Source: Acidobacteriota bacterium (GTDB taxonomy: Bacteria; Acidobacteriota; Terriglobia; Terriglobales; Acidobacteriaceae). Taken from it: 36,775 bases of DNA. Every line of letters starts with the position of its first letter. The stretch's first letter is position 1. Under the pieces are notes generated by a model, which saw only the letters and a list, made by a program, of their open reading frames with translations, did no database searches and had not been told where the DNA came from. Made by a program: the position numbers and the translations under genes. The DNA lies in assembly GCA_003225555.1 (NCBI GenBank), contig QIAM01000081.1, positions 1 through 36,775 of the forward strand, in the 5' to 3' direction. Positions 15,130 through 23,776 of this stretch are shown in pieces.

Positions 15130-18100
15130 ATGTCGAGTCCATTGCGAGGGTCTATTTCGATCGCGTGTGTCGCATTCGTTCTCGCCGTCCAGGCCTTTGC
15201 CCAGGGCGGAGCCACCGGCGCCATCACTGGCACGGTGCAGGACGCCAGCGGCGCAGTCGTCGCCAACGCCGACGTCCGCATCACCAACCAGGACACCCAG
15301 GTCCTCGAGCGCACCCTCAAGACCGGTCCCGACGGATCCTTCAGCGCCCCGCTCCTGCCGGTAGGAACCTATACCGTGAACATCCAGAGCGCCGGCTTCG
15401 CCCCCGCAGATTTCTCCGGCATCGTGGTCCGAGTCACCGAAACCACGCGCATGATCGCCAAGCTGAGTCCCAAGTCCGTGCAACAGCACATCGAGGTCCA
15501 GGCCCTGGTGCAAACCGTCGACACCACCGACGCCACGACAGGGCAAGCGATCGAAGCGACCACCATCCGCGCCCTCCCGCTCGCCACCCAGAATTTCCAG
15601 CAGTTGCTTACCTTATCGAGCGGCGCGCAAAGCGAACTGAACGCCGCCGCCCAACTCGGACGCGGCGAAGTCCGCATCCAGGTCAATGGACAGCGTGAGG
15701 ACAATAACAATTATCTGATCGAGGGCATCAGCGCCACCGACTACAACGTCGCCGAGCTCTCAACCACACCTCTCCCCAGCCCTGACGTGGTCCAGGAATT
15801 CAAAGTCCAGACTTCACTCTACGACGCCACCCAGGGACGCAACGGCGGCGGCAACATCAACGCGATCCTAAAGTCGGGGACCAACACATTCCACGGCGAT
15901 GCCTACGAGTTTTTCCGCAACACGGTTCTTGATGCGAATGATTACTTCCTGAAAGGCAGCGGATCGCCGCGGCCCGTGATCCAGCAGAACATCTTCGGCG
16001 GCAGTCTTGGCGGCCCAGTCAGTCCCGGCGGCAAGCTGGGATTCTTCTTCTTCAACTATCAAGGCACGCGCCAGCGCAGCGGCGATTCTCCGGGCACGCT
16101 CATCAGCACGTTCGTCCCCTATGTGCCCGCCATCGATCGCGGAACCACGCCTGCAGCCCAGGCGCAACTGGCAGCCGATTTGGGTTTGCCCGCCGTTGAT
16201 CCCGTCGCCGCTTCACTTCTCGCCTTCCCAAGCAATCAATTCGGCGCAGCTGGCAACGGTTACTTGTTCCCGCTTCCCAACAACATTCCCGCCGGCACCA
16301 ACGTTGGTGACCTAGTCCAGTTCACCGTCAGCAAGCCCGGCAAGTTCGTGGACGACCAGTTCACCGCCAACTGGGATCATGATTTTCGCAATTCCGCCGA
16401 CCGGCTTTCCGCCCGCTTCTTCTTCTCCAACTCGCAAAGGGATGTGCCTTTTGGCGCGGGCGGATTGCAGGCGTCTCTCGGCGCTCCCGCGAGTCCATCC
16501 GATCTCAATTTCCCCTATTCGATCCCGGTCCACGATCGATTTTTCAGTGTCGCCGAAACTCACGTGTTTTCGCCCACCTTGGTCAATGACTTCCGCTTTG
16601 GATTCGTTCGCATCAACAACAGCGGCATCAACGTCGACCCGGTAACGGTCACAGACGCCAACATTGACCGACCCACCAATAACCTCACCAAGAGCATCTA
16701 CAAATTCACCTTCCTGACTTCCGGATTCCAGTTTGGCCCAACCCCGCCCACCAACCAGTTCCAGATTCAAAACAACTACAACTTCGTCGAGAACCTGAGC
16801 TGGGTACGAGGCAAGCACACACTCACGGCCGGAGGGCAATTCGTTCGCGTCAATCTCGACAAGAAATTCCCCCAGGTATTCAACGGACAGTTGTTCTTCA
16901 CGGCGACAAATGATGGGTTGTCAGATTTCCAGAATTTCGTACAGGGCACGCCCGAGTTCAGCTTTGGCGGCGGCGGCGTCTACAACCACAAGTACCGCCA
17001 GAACAATTACGCGGTCTTTGCGCAGGATGACTGGAAAGCCACGTCTGACCTGACTTTGAACTTGGGCCTGCGCACGGAGTTCCTCGGCGCCTGGACTGAC
17101 GGCGCCTGCCACATCGGCAACATCGAATCTGCCTTGACCAAGTCTGGAACCTTCCCCTTCATCTATCCGAAGTGCGTGAACAGACTTGGCGTCAGCGGGC
17201 TGACAGGGAATGGCGCCGGCTCCACCTTCCGCAATAGCGTCTCCACGGGTTGGGGTCCGCGTATCGGCTTCGCCTGGGACGTCTTCGGCCGCCACACCAC
17301 CACCGTGCGCGGCGGGTACGGCATCTTCTACGTCCGCGAAGATGTGGGCGCCGTGGACCAGCTCAGCTTCCAGTCACCCTTCATCCCTATCGTGTTCTTT
17401 CCCCAAACTCCGGGCTTCAGCATGTCGAATTTCTTCACCGGAAGTCCTGTGCCCGGCGATCCGAACTACAACCCCAATGCCGTGCCCCCAGCCGGCACAC
17501 TTTCAGGCGCATGGATACCATGCCTGGCGCAGTTGACCGACTTTCCCGACACCAACGGAGCCGCTACCTACGGCGGCTGTTCCGGACCCGGAACCAACAC
17601 CACCCAGAACCTTTTCGTCCTCGAAGTCCCGCGGCATTTCGTTGTGCCCAACACGCAGCAATGGAACCTCACCATCCAACGCGAACTCGGCAAGCGCTGG
17701 GTTCTGGAAGTGGGCTATGTGGGTACCCGTGGAATCCATCTGCGAGAAACTCGTGACGCGATCCAGTCGCGGCGTGCCAGCCCCTCGAACCCTGTCCTAG
17801 TTCAAGACGTAAATGGGAACAGTTTCCAGATCACCACCAACACCTTCGCCAACGCCATCGCGCGCACACCCACTCCCGGCTTGAATGGCTACAGCGGCTA
17901 TCAGATCTTCGCCAATGATGCCTATTCGATCTACCACGCATTGCAGGCCACGGGGTCGCGCCGCTGGGGACGCAGCTACTTCCAGGCTGCCTACACCTTT
18001 GCGAAGAACATCGACGCCACTTCCACCGGCAATACAGCCTTCAACACTGCCTATAACGATCAAAGCAACATCAACGCATCGCGCGGTCCTTCCGACTTCG

Positions 18101-18705
18101 ACCGGCGTCACCGCCTGTCGGTCAGCTACGTCTACGAACTTCCTTTCTTCGAGCACGCCAGCGGCCCGCTGCACGCCGCGTTGGGGGGATGGTCGATCAG
18201 CGGCGTAACCATCTTCCAGTCCGGAACGCCATTTTCGATTTTCGATTCCGGAGCCGGGACCGCCTTCCTCGGTCAGGGCAGCACGCCGCTGCTGGGCGCG
18301 AACCTGGCCCCCGGTGCGACCATCGCCAGTGGCCTAACCAGCGGCGATATCCATCAGCGCATCAACGGCTATCTGAATCCCGCGGCCTTTACAGCAGCGC
18401 CGCTGCTCTATCCAACACAGTGTGAGACGGATTCCAACTTCTGCGCCACCGACTTCGGCGATCTCGGCCGCAACCTCTATCACGGTCCATTCCAGCAGAA
18501 CTGGGACTTCTCTCTGATCAAGAACTTCAAGGTAACCGAGCGGCAAGAAGTTCGCTTCACCGCGGACTTCTTCAATCTTTGGAATCACACCAACTTCGGC
18601 AATCCTTCGGTAACCGATATCGAGGCCGGAGGAGCCTTCGGAAAAATCGTCCAGACCGTCGGCACCCCGCGCCTGATCCAGTTCTCACTGCGCTGGGCGT
18701 TTTAG
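15130..18705 (+). CDS. Oar-type TonB-dependent receptor
   Basis: A 1191-aa outer-membrane protein. Residues 1-24 are a signal peptide ending AFAQ. Residues about 28-115 are a carboxypeptidase-regulatory/CnaB-like beta-sandwich (ITGTVQDASGAVVANADVRI ... DGSFSAPLLPVGTYTV). A plug domain follows (QVNGQREDNNNYLIEG, PLPSPDVVQEFKVQ, GGGNINAILKSGTN), then a long beta barrel ending in an aromatic residue (LIQFSLRWAF). This layout is typical of the greatly expanded receptor family in Acidobacteria, thought to import or bind large or complex substrates; the substrate is unknown. A strong ribosome binding site precedes the ATG. No partner SusD-like or inner-membrane transporter gene is adjacent. Confidence 0.95.
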   Translation: MSSPLRGSISIACVAFVLAVQAFAQGGATGAITGTVQDASGAVVANADVRITNQDTQVLERTLKTGPDGSFSAPLLPVGTYTVNIQSAGFAPADFSGIVVRVTETTRMIAKLSPKSVQQHIEVQALVQTVDTTDATTGQAIEATTIRALPLATQNFQQLLTLSSGAQSELNAAAQLGRGEVRIQVNGQREDNNNYLIEGISATDYNVAELSTTPLPSPDVVQEFKVQTSLYDATQGRNGGGNINAILKSGTNTFHGDAYEFFRNTVLDANDYFLKGSGSPRPVIQQNIFGGSLGGPVSPGGKLGFFFFNYQGTRQRSGDSPGTLISTFVPYVPAIDRGTTPAAQAQLAADLGLPAVDPVAASLLAFPSNQFGAAGNGYLFPLPNNIPAGTNVGDLVQFTVSKPGKFVDDQFTANWDHDFRNSADRLSARFFFSNSQRDVPFGAGGLQASLGAPASPSDLNFPYSIPVHDRFFSVAETHVFSPTLVNDFRFGFVRINNSGINVDPVTVTDANIDRPTNNLTKSIYKFTFLTSGFQFGPTPPTNQFQIQNNYNFVENLSWVRGKHTLTAGGQFVRVNLDKKFPQVFNGQLFFTATNDGLSDFQNFVQGTPEFSFGGGGVYNHKYRQNNYAVFAQDDWKATSDLTLNLGLRTEFLGAWTDGACHIGNIESALTKSGTFPFIYPKCVNRLGVSGLTGNGAGSTFRNSVSTGWGPRIGFAWDVFGRHTTTVRGGYGIFYVREDVGAVDQLSFQSPFIPIVFFPQTPGFSMSNFFTGSPVPGDPNYNPNAVPPAGTLSGAWIPCLAQLTDFPDTNGAATYGGCSGPGTNTTQNLFVLEVPRHFVVPNTQQWNLTIQRELGKRWVLEVGYVGTRGIHLRETRDAIQSRRASPSNPVLVQDVNGNSFQITTNTFANAIARTPTPGLNGYSGYQIFANDAYSIYHALQATGSRRWGRSYFQAAYTFAKNIDATSTGNTAFNTAYNDQSNINASRGPSDFDRRHRLSVSYVYELPFFEHASGPLHAALGGWSISGVTIFQSGTPFSIFDSGAGTAFLGQGSTPLLGANLAPGATIASGLTSGDIHQRINGYLNPAAFTAAPLLYPTQCETDSNFCATDFGDLGRNLYHGPFQQNWDFSLIKNFKVTERQEVRFTADFFNLWNHTNFGNPSVTDIEAGGAFGKIVQTVGTPRLIQFSLRWAF

Positions 18706-18740
18706 CGGAGATAGGCGGGCGGTAAGGCTCTAAAGAGAAT

Positions 18741-18776
18741 TGTCATTCCGAGCCGGGTCTCCAGCGAGGGATCTGT
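18741..18776 (+). repeat. Dispersed repeat, TGTCATTCCGAG family, copy 3
   Basis: TGTCATTCCGAGCCGGG followed by CAGCGAGGGATCTG. It begins 35 bases after the TonB receptor stop and is related to the copies at 5658 and 8326. Confidence 0.6.
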
Positions 18777-18904
18777 TTTCGATAGCCGGGCTGCCGCTGT
18801 GCTTATTTCTTTCCCAAATCGGCATCTCATCTCGAAACATTTCGTCTTGGGAAGTGAAGGTGATTCCAGCGCCAAATACAATCGATCACGCAACAGGGTC
18901 GTTT

Positions 18905-18991
18905 GGAGGGTGGTGCCAGTGGGTACTGGACGACGCCGGTCACGCGTTCGAGTGGCTTTCAGCCACTCGGGTTCGATTCCCTCACCCTCTG
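18905..18991 (+). tRNA. Candidate allo-tRNA (9/3 acceptor branch, long variable arm)
   Basis: The segment folds as a cloverleaf. The acceptor stem is GGAGGGTGG (18905-18913) with TCACCCTCT (18982-18990), 9 bp with G-U at both ends. The D arm is CCAGT-GGGT-ACTGG (18916-18929). The anticodon arm is GACGC-CGGTCAC-GCGTT (18932-18948). The variable arm is long, about 8-9 bp (CGAGTGGC / GCCACTCG, within 18949-18969). The T arm is GGG-TTCGATT-CCC (18969-18981), with a canonical T loop but only 3 bp. Discriminator G is at 18991; CCA is not encoded. The 12-bp acceptor branch as 9+3, a 4-base D loop and a class II variable arm match tRNA-Sec-like allo-tRNAs reported from Acidobacteria. By geometry the anticodon is GTC, but position 33 is G, not U, so decoding is doubtful. 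A decayed tRNA or regulatory RNA is possible. The variable-arm hairpin resembles repeat family A's second hairpin. Confidence 0.6.
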
Positions 18992-19017
18992 ACGTCACTC
19001 GAACTCTCTAATCTTCG

Positions 19018-19110
19018 TTGACAATGCCGCCGGGGCTGCTACGATTTGAGTTGACAGGCGTCGTTCAGTATCATCGCAGGCCCCGAGTGTTCACTCGGGG
19101 CTCTTGCTTT
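19018..19110 (+). ncRNA. Possible small RNA unit: promoter plus terminator-like hairpin
   Basis: TTGACA (19018-19023), a 16-base spacer and TACGAT (19040-19045) form a fair promoter. About 35 bases after the predicted start, GCCCCGAGT-GTTC-ACTCGGGGC (19080-19101) is a perfect 9-bp hairpin followed by a pyrimidine-rich tail (TCTTGCTTTCT), which resembles an intrinsic terminator with a weak U tract. Together they could make an RNA of about 50-60 bases, or the hairpin may simply terminate transcription from the tRNA-like gene upstream. No reading frame is present. Confidence 0.35.
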
Positions 19111-19279
19111 CTATGAAACAGCAGACTAGCCGGGCCAACCCGCTAGTGATTTGAAAAAGGTATCTCGCTTGGCAGATCCCGGTCGGCAAACGGAATCAGT
19201 CGTTGTAGCCACTAAAGATGGCGCCGTATTGACATGATACCGGGCAGGATTCCGTCGCCGCACTCGCGCGGGACATCGC

Positions 19280-21532
19280 TCAAAAATTCTCCAGCATCCA
19301 CACGTTCGAACTTCCGCTGGCCTCCCAGATTGCCAGATGCCGCCCGTCGGGCGACGGGATCGCCCATCCCAGCATCATTTTGTCTTCTTCCAGTACGGGT
19401 CTCGCCCTGCCCTGCAGGTCCACATTCAACATCGCCCGCTTCCCGGCATTGGTGTAGACCGATACCCAAAGACTCTTGCCATCGGCCGCCCAGTCAAAAC
19501 AGCAGATTCCCGCCCAGCCCTGAATCTGCATGGTTCGCTCGCTGTAATCATTCAAGGAGAGCAGCCGCATGGTGGGCTCGCCCGGCGCAGTACTTTTCTT
19601 GGCCATGGCCAGCGTCCGTCCGTCCGGCGATAGAGTCCAGTTGAAGTCGTAGTAGCTCGTGCTCTGGGTCCGCGCTTTCACCAGTTCCTGGGGCTGACCT
19701 TTCACCGGATCGAAGCTGAAGAATCTCTCGTCCGTCTCTCCCACTTCGCTAAAGACGCATAGAGTCGCAGACAACCGTGCACACTGAAGGTTACTAATCC
19801 CCGGCCCCTCCAGCACAAATTCAGGAGGCCCGCCCGTCAGCGGTACACGCATCAGGCGCACATTCCTGGCGTCCTCGCCCAGCTTGGGCGTAACGAGGTA
19901 GAGAAGCGACGACCCATCGGGAGTTAACCGTGGTATGCCCAGCTGTTCCTTTCCGCCCACAAGCAACTCCGGCGTGGCCTGGTCTGCCGCCTGTTTGAAA
20001 ATGTGAAAAGCGCCGTCGCGATCGGAAGTGAACACGATCGCCTTACCGTCGGGAGTCCACGTATAGGGGTAATCGTACCTTTCGTCGAGCGTCAGGCGGC
20101 GGGGTTCGGTCAGCCGCGTTTTTTGCGCATTGAGTTCAGTGATGTAGACATCTGGTTGCCAGGTCTGTTTGAAGAAGGCCAACCGCTTTCCATCCGCGGT
20201 AAGGCTGGGGCCTCCCGCGAATCCCGACTCACTGGTAAGCCGGGTCGGAGATCCCGAGGGATGCGACCGGGCATCCAACTGCACCCACCAAAGATTGGAA
20301 TCATTCTCATTCGGAGGCAATTCGGCGAGAGAAAAAATCAGGCGTCCGCCGGGAGCCCAAGCCAGGGCCGATCCCAGTCTCGGATCGGACAGCAGGACTT
20401 CCGACCTTCCGCTGCTCAAATCGTGCAACTCGATGGAAGTGTCCATCCGACGGTACTTGGGCGCAAACTTGGCTCGCATGTAGGCGATGCTGCCGCCATC
20501 GGGAGACCAGACCACTGAGCCGTACCAATATCCGGGATCGCCGACCTCCTTCCGTGGCCGACCGCCGTCACTCTGCATCCGCCACAACTCCTGTCGTCCG
20601 TCTTCCCCTTTCACAAAAGCGATCTGCGATCCATCGGGCGACACCGATGGGCGAAATCCCTCATCACTCAGTTTGCGCGGAGTTCCTCCCATCACCGAGA
20701 TCGCCCACAGGCTCTGCTGCTCCTCGGGCCGCGTCACCCATCCCACCACCAGATGAACGCCATCCGGAAACCAACTAAGAGGTCTTGCCCCCACACCGCC
20801 TTCGGGGAACCAGTCCAGAGTTTTCAGCGCGAGTCCTGTCGGCAGCGGGACGGGATGGGTCTCGCCGGTTTCCACCTGCCGGAGATAGAAGCCCGTCTTG
20901 TCGGCGAATGCCAGATACTTGCCGTCCGGTGAAATCACGCCGCCAATCACCGGATCTTCGGCGGGATTTGCCGTCAACCGTCGTTCCGCCACCGGCGCGT
21001 GCACGGTCGGCGCCTCGCGTCCCAGAAATAGTCCCACGCCAAGTCCGAAGATCAACAAGATAACCGCAGCAACCGCAATCTGCCACTTTCGGACGGTCCT
21101 GGGCACGACCGGAGCCACTGCAACAACTTCCGGACCCTGATGAGTGCCGTTGACCGGCGCCACAAACCTGTAGCCGCGGCGCGCCACCGTTTCCACAAAT
21201 CGCGGATTCTCCGCCGCGTCCCCCAGCGCATCTCGAAGCCGCTTGATCGCCGCGTTCAAGCTGTGATCGAAGTCGACAAAAGTGTCGACCGGCCACAGTC
21301 GATTGCGCAGATCTTCCCGGGTCACCACCTCCCCGGGCCGCTCCAAAAGCAGAGCCAGGATCTGGAAGGGCTGCTCCTGCAGTTTGACCTTGGACCCATT
21401 CCGCCGGAGTTCTCCCCCGCGCAGGCAGACTTCGAACACACCAAAGCGCCGCGTGTTCAATTCCGCATTCTCCGACACCTTCGCACTTCGCACCGGCTCG
21501 AAACTTGCCATCTTCACGATCCCGCTTTCCAT
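19280..21532 (-). CDS. Transmembrane winged-helix regulator with beta-propeller
   Basis: A one-component regulator of 750 aa. Residues about 29-124 are an OmpR/PhoB-type winged helix (LQEQPFQILALLLERPGEVV, HSLNAAIKRLRDALGD, ETVARRGYRFV). Residues about 150-171 are a single membrane helix (IAVAAVILLIFGLGVGLFLG). The remaining 570 residues are a TolB/PD40-like beta-propeller with repeated SPDGxxLAF or SPDGGSIAY motifs. By analogy with CadC-like proteins, the propeller should lie outside the inner membrane and sense a ligand while the N terminus binds DNA. This domain order is greatly expanded in Acidobacteria. I chose ATG 21532 because GGAG lies 9 bases before it; an ATG 7 codons upstream lacks a signal. 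The target is unknown; the TonB receptor gene is convergent. Confidence 0.9.
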   Translation of the reverse strand: MESGIVKMASFEPVRSAKVSENAELNTRRFGVFEVCLRGGELRRNGSKVKLQEQPFQILALLLERPGEVVTREDLRNRLWPVDTFVDFDHSLNAAIKRLRDALGDAAENPRFVETVARRGYRFVAPVNGTHQGPEVVAVAPVVPRTVRKWQIAVAAVILLIFGLGVGLFLGREAPTVHAPVAERRLTANPAEDPVIGGVISPDGKYLAFADKTGFYLRQVETGETHPVPLPTGLALKTLDWFPEGGVGARPLSWFPDGVHLVVGWVTRPEEQQSLWAISVMGGTPRKLSDEGFRPSVSPDGSQIAFVKGEDGRQELWRMQSDGGRPRKEVGDPGYWYGSVVWSPDGGSIAYMRAKFAPKYRRMDTSIELHDLSSGRSEVLLSDPRLGSALAWAPGGRLIFSLAELPPNENDSNLWWVQLDARSHPSGSPTRLTSESGFAGGPSLTADGKRLAFFKQTWQPDVYITELNAQKTRLTEPRRLTLDERYDYPYTWTPDGKAIVFTSDRDGAFHIFKQAADQATPELLVGGKEQLGIPRLTPDGSSLLYLVTPKLGEDARNVRLMRVPLTGGPPEFVLEGPGISNLQCARLSATLCVFSEVGETDERFFSFDPVKGQPQELVKARTQSTSYYDFNWTLSPDGRTLAMAKKSTAPGEPTMRLLSLNDYSERTMQIQGWAGICCFDWAADGKSLWVSVYTNAGKRAMLNVDLQGRARPVLEEDKMMLGWAIPSPDGRHLAIWEASGSSNVWMLENF

Positions 21533-21665
21533 GTCACAGAACTCCGTAACCATTTGACGCCGGATTGCTTAGCAGGTCACCCACATATCACCTCGCCGTT
21601 ACCCGCAAAGCCTTGAGGCACCCGTCCGCCTCGGCCACCTTTCTAGCAGTACGGGAAAAAAGACA

Positions 21666-22319
21666 ATGGGGTTCAAACATAAGACGCTCGTAGCGCTGCT
21701 TTTAATACTGACGGCGGGGAGAATGTCGGCTCACGCTCAGACAGATGGACATAACACTGCGGCAATAACAATCTTCGTCTACAACGATGCCCGGGTACCA
21801 CACGCCGAGTTGGACGCGGCCGAGCAACAAGCGTCATTCATCTTCCGCGCGTCCGGCGTCACGGTCGACTGGCTCAATTGCGTGGATGCACACGAGATCA
21901 AGGAAGACTGCCATCGCTTGCTCGACCCCAATGAATTTATGGTGCACATCGTGCCCACGGGGCGGACATCCAGCGACGCCGTCTTCGGCGTAGCATTCCT
22001 CGCTGAGGACGGTAACGGCAAGTACAGTGACGTCTTCTTCGACCGCATCCAGGACGCTCACCGGATTGTTGGCGCCAGCGCCGCCACCCTGCTCGCGGCC
22101 GTCACGGCCCACGAACTGGGCCACCTGCTCCTAGGCCCCCACGCTCACTCCCCGCTCGGCATCATGTCGCCGCGCTGGGGACCAGAAGACCTGAGCCGCA
22201 TCAGCATCGGATCGCTGCGTTTCACTCCGGAACAGTCCGCCCGAATGAGGCTAAGAATTCAGACTTGGCAGACGCACACGCCAGCTCTGCACTTTGCCAA
22301 AGCCCACGGCATTGACTGA
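21666..22319 (+). CDS. Secreted metzincin-like zinc metalloprotease
   Basis: A 217-aa exported protein: signal peptide 1-24 (LVALLLILTAG ... AHAQ), then a compact domain with the zinc motif TAHELGHLLLGPHAHSPLGI. His149, Glu150, His153 and His159 fit the HExxH-x5-H spacing of metzincins, and GIM (165-167) shortly afterwards resembles a Met-turn. Two cysteines (72 and 82) could form a disulfide. Similar proteins occur in Acidobacteria and are usually annotated hypothetical (from memory). It is probably a periplasmic or secreted peptidase; its substrate is unknown. The next gene, a trypsin-like protease, is convergent. Confidence 0.75.
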   Translation: MGFKHKTLVALLLILTAGRMSAHAQTDGHNTAAITIFVYNDARVPHAELDAAEQQASFIFRASGVTVDWLNCVDAHEIKEDCHRLLDPNEFMVHIVPTGRTSSDAVFGVAFLAEDGNGKYSDVFFDRIQDAHRIVGASAATLLAAVTAHELGHLLLGPHAHSPLGIMSPRWGPEDLSRISIGSLRFTPEQSARMRLRIQTWQTHTPALHFAKAHGID

Positions 22320-22336
22320 AAGGCTCGTAGCCCGTC

Positions 22337-22383
22337 GTAGCGCCGCCTTCCCGGCGCCTGTCCGGTGGGCGTCCCCGCCCACC
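22337..22383 (+). repeat. Dispersed GTAGCGCCGCC repeat, family C copy 1
   Basis: GTAGCGCCGCCTTCCCGGCG then CTGTCCGGTGGGCG and a GGTGGGCG / CGCCCACC hairpin. It matches the left half of the element at 31491-31560 almost base for base. It lies just after the metzincin-like gene's stop, between convergent genes. Confidence 0.75.
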
Positions 22384-22457
22384 GCGCCGAGGGCAAGGCG
22401 ACATGCATGTTCTTCAAGTGCCCGCCGCTTCAAGATGTAAATTGGGATTAAGAGAAT

Positions 22458-23420
22458 TTACTTCTGCCCCTGCGCCGCAGCCATGAGCGGCCGTAATGCC
22501 TCAATCGACACTCCAAGAGTGCCCCCCGAAAATCCATCCATGTAGGCAGAATTAATCCCAATGACTTCGCCCTTCGCATTGAAGACCGGCCCGCCACTTC
22601 CACCATGAGCCGTGGGTGCGTCATAGATGAGCTTGTCACCGACGACGTCGCCAAGATGTCCACAGGTAGCCGAAGGTCGAATCAAAGACAGCGCCGCTAG
22701 TTCGCTCGCGGCCGTAATGTCGTTGTGCCGGTACGCCAGCCGCTGGTAGATTCCCGTGGGCGATTTCGCCACCATTCCCGCGATCCCCATCGGATATCCG
22801 ATCACCGTCACCAGTTCTCCGGGCGACGACGCATTCTTGGCTAACGGCAGCACGGCCAAGCCCCGCAACTGAGGCGCATCCTCGGCCCGCAGAACCGCCA
22901 GATCACTGGAAGAAGAAACCGCCGAAGGTGACAGTCGCACCGGCGTAGGCGATCCCGGAAAGAAGACCACAAGATTCTCCAGCATGGCGTTGGCCCCACG
23001 ACGAATCAAATCTTCCGATTCCTGGTCGCCATACCAGGGTTCCGCCACGTGCCGGTTGGTCGCAATGAGTCCATCGGCCACAAGAAACCCCGTGCCTGAC
23101 ACCCGCGCCCGAATCGCAGGCCGCTGATTGGCGAACCCAACCTGGTAAACGCCGTAAATGTATCCGATGGAATTGCGATACCGATTGAGCACCACTGCCG
23201 GCATGGCCTGCTGCTGCTTCAGCAGGTCGACCTGCGCCGTCAATTCGTGCACCTGCTGCTGCAGATCGCTCGGTGGCACCCCGAGTACAGCCATGGGCGC
23301 GAAGTAGTGAAACATCGCGGCCGCCCCCAGGAGGAGCACAAAAGCCAGCACCGCCTGCACCATCTGCTGCCAGCTCTCGCAGACTTCGTTCGATTCCTGC
23401 GGAATCTCCGGTTCGGCCAT
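22458..23420 (-). CDS. Membrane-anchored trypsin-like serine protease
   Basis: A 320-aa S1/S1C (HtrA-like fold) protease. A membrane helix at residues 22-46 is followed by a short coiled coil (LQQQVHELTAQVDLLKQQQ, about 53-71), so the protein is an anchored periplasmic enzyme, probably oligomeric. The catalytic triad is intact: His124 (GLIATNRHVAEP), Asp173 (SSSDLAVL) and Ser275 (AHGGSGGPVFN). There is no PDZ domain after the protease domain, unlike DegP/DegS. Start ATG 23420 fits the short cytoplasmic N terminus. It is a candidate quality-control or signalling protease. Confidence 0.9.
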   Translation of the reverse strand: MAEPEIPQESNEVCESWQQMVQAVLAFVLLLGAAAMFHYFAPMAVLGVPPSDLQQQVHELTAQVDLLKQQQAMPAVVLNRYRNSIGYIYGVYQVGFANQRPAIRARVSGTGFLVADGLIATNRHVAEPWYGDQESEDLIRRGANAMLENLVVFFPGSPTPVRLSPSAVSSSSDLAVLRAEDAPQLRGLAVLPLAKNASSPGELVTVIGYPMGIAGMVAKSPTGIYQRLAYRHNDITAASELAALSLIRPSATCGHLGDVVGDKLIYDAPTAHGGSGGPVFNAKGEVIGINSAYMDGFSGGTLGVSIEALRPLMAAAQGQK

Positions 23421-23616
23421 GTAAGTGGTTAGATCGTCCCTTGGGGCGCTTTCTAAGTGCCCTGCTTTCAGCGTCTTCGCTGCATAATGGCGCGCGGACC
23501 GCTGAGAGCCTTGGAATGGTCATCTTCGCCCGTCTGGCGCGGCTTTGCCACGGTACGGAAGATAGTGCACGGACGACATCTGAAGTAGTTCTTGCAAAGG
23601 CCCGGGAGGCTGGGGT

Positions 23617-23667
23617 TTATGTGGGGACAGCCGCCCTCGGCTGTCCAACCGGGCGAAGCCCGGTTCG
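23617..23667. repeat. Two adjacent GC-rich palindromes
   Basis: GGACAGCCG-CCCT-CGGCTGTCC (about 23624-23645) is followed at once by AACCGGGC-GAA-GCCCGGTT (23648-23666), preceded by GTGGG. They form back-to-back hairpins of the dispersed-repeat type and resemble the GTGG-context palindrome at 12284. Confidence 0.6.
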
Positions 23668-23715
23668 CAATGGGCTGGCGCATCGAACCCGCGACCTGAT
23701 CGGAGACCCCGCGAC

Positions 23716-23748
23716 CAAAAACAAAAGCCGCCGGCTGACACCGGCGGC
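23716..23748 (-). terminator. Intrinsic terminator of the 23777 gene
   Basis: On the leftward strand, GCCGCCGG-TGTCAG-CCGGCGGC (complement of 23727-23748) is a perfect 8-bp GC hairpin followed by TTTTGTTTTT. It begins 29 bases after the secreted protein's stop codon. Confidence 0.85.
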
Positions 23749-23776
23749 AGGAAGTAAAACGATGATCGAAGACGCC

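Larger units (their letters stand above)
23421..23776. other. Intergenic with palindromes, no gene seen
   Basis: A 356-base gap between two leftward genes. It holds two adjacent palindromes and a terminator, listed separately; frames here lack start signals. Confidence 0.5.

Noticed and set aside
18949..18969. Reading the GAGTGG-CTTTCAG-CCACTC hairpin as the anticodon arm (anticodon TTC)
   Set aside because: With this assignment there is no room for a variable region before the T arm, and the GACGC/GCGTT hairpin is left unexplained; the class II layout uses all arms.
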